DNA from: an uncultured Lachnospiraceae bacterium
GTDB lineage: Bacteria; Bacillota; Clostridia; Lachnospirales; Lachnospiraceae
DNA length: 5,033 nucleotides
Reading direction: 5' to 3'
NCBI GenBank assembly: GCA_910588405.1
Contig: CAJUPT010000116.1
Location: 1 to 5,033, forward strand
The stretch's first letter is position 1. Each line of letters opens with the position of its first letter. Under the pieces are notes generated by a model. That model was not told where the DNA came from. It saw only the letters and a list, made by a program, of their open reading frames with translations, and ran no database searches. Both the position numbers and the translations under genes were made by a program. Shown here one piece after another: positions 4,799-5,033 of this stretch.

Positions 4799-5033
4799 AT
4801 GGGAGATCCGCGGGGTGCCATGCTCAGTGATGATTATTTTAAAAATTTTCATCTCTGCTATTGTGAAACAGAAACCAGTTCTCCCCAAATGCTTCCCAGG
4901 ATTTTCGGAGGAGATCATTACACAATCTTTTACGTGATAAAGGGGAAAGGAAATATCTGGTTTGAGGGCCGGAGGCTGACGCTTTTGGCCGGTCAGGGAC
5001 TGCTGTTTATACCCGGAATCTTCTGGCGCTGTC
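4799..5033 (+). CDS. Second cupin/AraC-like regulator, N-terminal part (cut by window edge)
   Basis: The first 78 codons of a gene that runs off the window. The visible part reads as the start of a sugar-sensing cupin domain: YTIFYVIKGKGNIWFEGRRL, LLAGQGLLFIPGIFW. This parallels, strand for strand, the cupin of the preceding regulator (LIHYIISGKG, LSKGQGFLIEPG). It is therefore most likely another AraC-family regulator, although the DNA-binding domain is not visible and a stand-alone cupin protein remains possible. The ATG follows the upstream TAG stop without a gap, with a strong AAGGAGG 8 nt before it, so the two genes form an operon and are probably translationally coupled. An in-frame ATG at codon 8 (4820) is less well placed. 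Confidence 0.8.
   Translation, partial: MGDPRGAMLSDDYFKNFHLCYCETETSSPQMLPRIFGGDHYTIFYVIKGKGNIWFEGRRLTLLAGQGLLFIPGIFWRC

Overview
This window looks like a chromosomal accessory region from a Firmicute, most likely a Clostridia or Lachnospiraceae-type gut anaerobe. That is inferred from the AGGAGG-type ribosome binding sites, the middling GC content, a tRNA gene without an encoded CCA, a family 1 sugar-binding lipoprotein next to AraC-type regulators, and IS630- and ISAs1-type transposases. No 16S rRNA or other species-level marker is present.

Layout, left to right. (1) Positions 1-434 (+) hold the 3' part of an IS630-family transposase that enters from outside the window. A candidate terminal repeat lies near 464-476, followed by about 120 bases with no recognisable gene. 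(2) Positions 656-736 (-) hold a complete tRNA-Leu(UAG), with a strong hairpin terminator on its 3' side (599-636) and a possible promoter at 768-796. (3) Positions 816-2315 are a complete ISAs1-family insertion sequence, which I delimit to 1500 bp. It has 17-bp terminal inverted repeats (16/17 match), near-identical 10-bp flanking direct repeats (9/10), an intact 444-aa transposase on the minus strand, and a terminator-like palindrome just inside the end upstream of the transposase gene. (4) Positions 2338-3642 (-) encode an ABC-transporter substrate-binding lipoprotein of the sugar (CUT1-like) type. (5) Positions 3657-3886 are a divergent control region with a TATAAT box, a candidate catabolite (cre-like) site and repeated ATGTTA-type motifs. 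(6) Positions 3887-4798 (+) encode a complete AraC-family regulator. Its stop codon directly abuts the start of a second cupin/AraC-like gene (4799 to the window edge).

How the parts fit: the sugar-binding protein and the two regulators look like one divergently transcribed carbohydrate-uptake locus, in which one or both regulators probably control the binding-protein promoter. The ISAs1 copy inserted 12 nt past the binding-protein stop codon. The matching target duplication implies that the stretch holding tRNA-Leu was already next to the binding-protein gene before insertion, so the absence of permease genes on that side is probably not due to this IS. I found no previously undescribed biological system here. 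The points most worth a second look are the IS boundaries, the regulatory intergenic region and the tandem regulators.
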